Of a stretch of 8,311 nucleotides of DNA, positions 6,330 through 8,311 are shown one piece after another; position 1 is the first letter of the stretch, and each line of letters starts with the position of its first letter. Both the position numbers and the translations under genes were made by a program. The notes under the pieces were generated by a model. It had not been told where the DNA came from. It ran no database searches and worked only from the letters and a program-made list of their open reading frames with translations. This stretch comes from Lachnospiraceae bacterium (GTDB taxonomy: Bacteria > Bacillota_A > Clostridia > Lachnospirales > Lachnospiraceae), in assembly GCA_009774655.1 (NCBI GenBank), contig VSOD01000180.1, positions 1-8,311 of the forward strand. Direction: 5' to 3'.

Positions 6330-6392
6330 TACCTATTTTTTAATAATTTAAAACATTTTAGAAAAAGTTGAAATATTTTTCTTTCGCATACT

Positions 6393-6680
6393 TTATGATA
6401 ATTCTTTTTCACTCACCCATTTCTCATAGGGACAGCTGTTTTTCTTCATCACCGCGCGCAGCTCCACATAGCAGCCGCAGGCCCTGCACATGCCGTCTGC
6501 CAGCAGATCGCATTTTCTGCACAGAGAAAGCCGCTCTTCGTAAAGCGGCTCCTCAACTTTCAGCGCTTCATCCAGATCCCGGATGTAAGCGTGCAGATTT
6601 TCAAAATATGCATTCTGATCCATGTCTCTTGTCAGACATTTGCGGCAGTGGCGTTTTGTCTCTTTTTCCATCTCTCTCAT
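6393..6680 (-). CDS. Small eight-cysteine protein, DUF6171-like
   Basis: A 95-residue soluble protein. It contains CxxC at Cys12/Cys15, a helical middle region (about 24-50), CxxC at Cys54/Cys57, then Cys65, Cys68, Cys70 (CRACGC) and Cys83. The paired cysteines suggest structural zinc binding, and I recall this layout from the DUF6171 family common in Lachnospiraceae; no function is known to me. ATG 6680 is chosen because GGAG lies about 8 bases upstream; a GTG directly before it (6683) is an alternative start adding one residue. The gene begins 27 bases after the GH51 stop and is probably cotranscribed with it. No catalytic motif, signal peptide or membrane segment is visible. A link to arabinose metabolism is not shown beyond position. 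Confidence 0.82.
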   Translation of the reverse strand: MREMEKETKRHCRKCLTRDMDQNAYFENLHAYIRDLDEALKVEEPLYEERLSLCRKCDLLADGMCRACGCYVELRAVMKKNSCPYEKWVSEKELS

Positions 6681-6707
6681 CACGCCTCTCCTTATTTCCT
6701 GCCCTTT

Positions 6708-8225
6708 CTACTTCACACGGAAACTGATCACGCTGCAGGCCGGCGCCGTAAAGCAGATCTTGCCGTCCCTGATCTCAAAGGCATCGAAGCTCTCCTCCTT
6801 CACCTTCTCCGGCTCCTCGAAGGTATTGCAGGCGTGCATCTCTTCCCGCAGGATGGCTGCCTTCACCTGACCAGGCTGCAGCTGTGCAAAGGCCATCTCC
6901 ACAGGCATGTCCTCGGTCACGGACAGATTGTTCAGGGTCACATTCACATATCCTTCGGCATCCACGGACACGGACTCGCTCAAAATCGGCACCTGATATT
7001 CCTCGTCCATGCCGACGGTCTTATTGCCCTCGATATAACTGTCCACAAGCTCCGCATCCTGGTGGTGCTTATACATATGGAACACATGGTAGGTGGGCGT
7101 TAAGAGCATCTTCGGCCCTTCCGTCAGGATCACGGACTGCAGCACGTTCACCATCTGTGCGATACATGTCATCTTCACACGGTCGCAGTGTTTATTGAAG
7201 ATATTCAGCGACACGCCCGCTACCAGCGCATCCCGCATGGTATTCTGCTGATACAGGAATCCCGGATTCGTCCCCGGCTCCACATCGAACCAGCATCCCC
7301 ACTCGTCCACGATCATACCGATCTTCTTCTCCGGATCATACTGATCCATGATCGCGCCGTGACGTTCGATCAACTCCTCGATATAGGCCGCTTTGGCCAT
7401 CGTCTTATACCAGGTCCTGTCATCAAATTCCGTGGCACTTCCTTTGTCCTGCCATCCGCCCGGATGCACATAATAGTGCAGGGACAGGCCGTCCATAAAG
7501 CCCTTTGTGCCCATACCATCGCCCGGCTGCGGGCTCGCAAAGCAGGTATCCAGCACTTTCTTTGTCCAGTTATAATCCGCCACGTTCGGTCCGCCGCACA
7601 CTTTTCTGATCGGCGCATCCTTGTGGTACTGCCTCACATAGGTCTGATATCTTCTGTACAGGTTCGCGTAATACTCCGGCGTCATGTTGCCGCCACAGCC
7701 CCAGTTCTCGTTGCCCACACCGAAATAGTCGATCTTCCAGGGCTTCTCGTGTCCGTTCTGTTTGCGCAGGTCAGCCATCGGGGAGACGCCTTCGAAGGTC
7801 ATATACTCCACCCATTCGCTCATCTCCTGCACCGTGCCGCTGCCCACATTGCCGTTCACATAGGTCTTACATCCCAGCTGTTCACACAACTCAAAAAACT
7901 CGTGGGTACCGAAGCTGTTGTCCTCCACGACACCGCCCCAGTGGGTGTTGATCATCTTCTTTCTGGTCTCCTTCGGCCCGATGCCGTCCCGCCAGTGATA
8001 CTCGTCCGCAAAACAGCCGCCCGGCCAGCGCAGCACCGGTATCTTCATCTCTTTGAGAGCCTCCACGACATCCGTGCGCATCCCGTTCACATTGGGAATC
8101 TCGGAATCCTCGCCCACATACAGGCCCTCATAGATGCACCTGCCAAGATGCTCCGAGAAATGACCGTAGATCTCAGGGTTGATGTGCCCCTTCCTGTTCT
8201 TCTCATTGATAAATAATTTTGCCAT
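6708..8225 (-). CDS. abfA: GH51 alpha-L-arabinofuranosidase, cytoplasmic
   Basis: A 505-residue enzyme of glycoside hydrolase family 51, which removes terminal non-reducing alpha-L-arabinofuranosyl groups from arabinan and arabinoxylan fragments with retention of configuration. The N-terminus carries the family signature IYGHFSEHLGRCIYEGL (19-35), then RWPGGCFADEYHWRDGIGP (66-84). The acid/base is Glu173 in VGNENWG and the nucleophile is Glu308 in VDEWG, spaced as expected for the TIM barrel. Residues about 390-505 form the C-terminal beta-sandwich. Length is normal for the family and there is no signal peptide, so it should act in the cytoplasm on imported oligosaccharides, matching the AraN-like transporter that follows. 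The ribosome site is weak: AAAGGAA is about 13 bases before ATG 8225, but the family N-terminus begins right there. No promoter was seen in the 86 bases upstream, so it may belong to a longer operon. Confidence 0.95.
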   Translation of the reverse strand: MAKLFINEKNRKGHINPEIYGHFSEHLGRCIYEGLYVGEDSEIPNVNGMRTDVVEALKEMKIPVLRWPGGCFADEYHWRDGIGPKETRKKMINTHWGGVVEDNSFGTHEFFELCEQLGCKTYVNGNVGSGTVQEMSEWVEYMTFEGVSPMADLRKQNGHEKPWKIDYFGVGNENWGCGGNMTPEYYANLYRRYQTYVRQYHKDAPIRKVCGGPNVADYNWTKKVLDTCFASPQPGDGMGTKGFMDGLSLHYYVHPGGWQDKGSATEFDDRTWYKTMAKAAYIEELIERHGAIMDQYDPEKKIGMIVDEWGCWFDVEPGTNPGFLYQQNTMRDALVAGVSLNIFNKHCDRVKMTCIAQMVNVLQSVILTEGPKMLLTPTYHVFHMYKHHQDAELVDSYIEGNKTVGMDEEYQVPILSESVSVDAEGYVNVTLNNLSVTEDMPVEMAFAQLQPGQVKAAILREEMHACNTFEEPEKVKEESFDAFEIRDGKICFTAPACSVISFRVK

Positions 8226-8273
8226 GCTTTTACCAGTTCCTTTCTTTCACCTTCTTTTGCTTCTTCTTCTTCC

Positions 8274-8311
8274 TTATTTGCTCTGTCCATCTTTTGCCAT
8301 ACGATCAACAC
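8274..8311 (-). CDS. Possible last codons of an unseen upstream gene
   Basis: On the minus strand a frame entering at 8309 reads VDRMAKDGQSK and stops at TAA (8274-8276), 48 bases before the GH51 start. The spacer after it is purine-rich with no promoter or hairpin, as expected inside an operon. Twelve codons are too few to prove coding, and another minus frame is also open here. Confidence 0.25.
   Translation of the reverse strand, partial: VDRMAKDGQSK

Larger units (their letters stand above)
6091..6392 (-). other. 302-base spacer: promoter and long leader of the transporter operon
   Basis: No gene was found here on either strand. The spacer holds the promoter at 6301-6329, a leader of about 200 bases, and the ribosome site next to 6090. 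It is AT-rich. Within the leader I saw only small imperfect structures, for example GCATTATGC near 6155-6163 and the palindrome ATTTTTTAAAAAT just upstream of the ribosome site, and no recognisable riboswitch or T-box. No GC-rich terminator follows the small Cys-rich gene that ends at 6393, so transcription from the GH51 gene may read through into the transporter. Confidence 0.65.

Noticed and set aside
6174..6352. Direct repeat AATAATTTAAA at 6174-6184 and 6342-6352
   Set aside because: Both copies lie in very AT-rich sequence, so an 11-base match is plausible by chance, and no mobile-element features accompany them.
7188..8216. Plus-strand 342-codon open frame opposite the GH51 gene
   Set aside because: It is antisense to an enzyme with intact catalytic motifs and has the His/Arg/Ile-rich composition of a shadow frame.
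8087..8311. Minus-strand open frame overlapping the GH51 start, with an EEEEAKEGERKE-type beginning
   Set aside because: It is out of frame with GH51 and its second half is a shadow of the conserved GH51 N-terminus; the purine-rich start is better explained as an intergenic spacer.

Overview
The window looks like a chromosomal piece of a gut-type Clostridia genome, most likely Lachnospiraceae. This is inferred from three things: strong AGGAGG-type ribosome binding sites, a Lachnospiraceae-style sugar ABC transporter with a cytoplasmic GH51 enzyme, and two proteins that resemble families I associate with this group (DUF4474 and DUF6171). No rRNA, tRNA, CRISPR array, transposase, integrase or phage gene was seen.

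Left part (1-2619). A secreted, lipoprotein-like protein on the minus strand (1-706) runs off the left edge and ends in the window with 36-base tandem repeats. It is divergent from a two-gene plus-strand unit: a membrane-anchored DUF4474-like protein (854-1816) and a calcineurin-like metallophosphoesterase (1813-2619) that overlap by 4 bases. A GC-rich hairpin (2639-2680) separates this unit from the convergent minus-strand genes and probably ends transcription from both sides.

Right part (2719-8311, all minus strand). In transcription order: possibly the last codons of an unseen upstream gene (8274-8311), a cytoplasmic GH51 alpha-L-arabinofuranosidase (8225-6708), a small eight-cysteine protein (6680-6393), a 302-base spacer with a near-consensus sigma-A promoter and a long leader, then a sugar ABC transporter. 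The transporter consists of a lipoprotein binding protein (6090-4606), a MalF-type permease (4507-3608) and a MalG-type permease (3606-2719). A hairpin lies between the binding protein and the permeases. No transporter ATPase is present, so a shared MsmX-type ATPase encoded elsewhere is expected.

How the genes fit together: the binding protein resembles AraN, so the transporter probably imports arabinose-containing oligosaccharides, and the GH51 enzyme would release L-arabinose from them in the cytoplasm. The most notable sequence-level signals are a run of ten G immediately after the lipoprotein cysteine of the binding protein, where a one-base slip in either direction gives early termination; an adjacent 5 x 18-base in-frame repeat; and a perfect 12-base palindrome lying over the -10 box of its promoter. 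I did not find a clearly new multi-gene system. The DUF4474/phosphoesterase pair is the best candidate for undescribed function.
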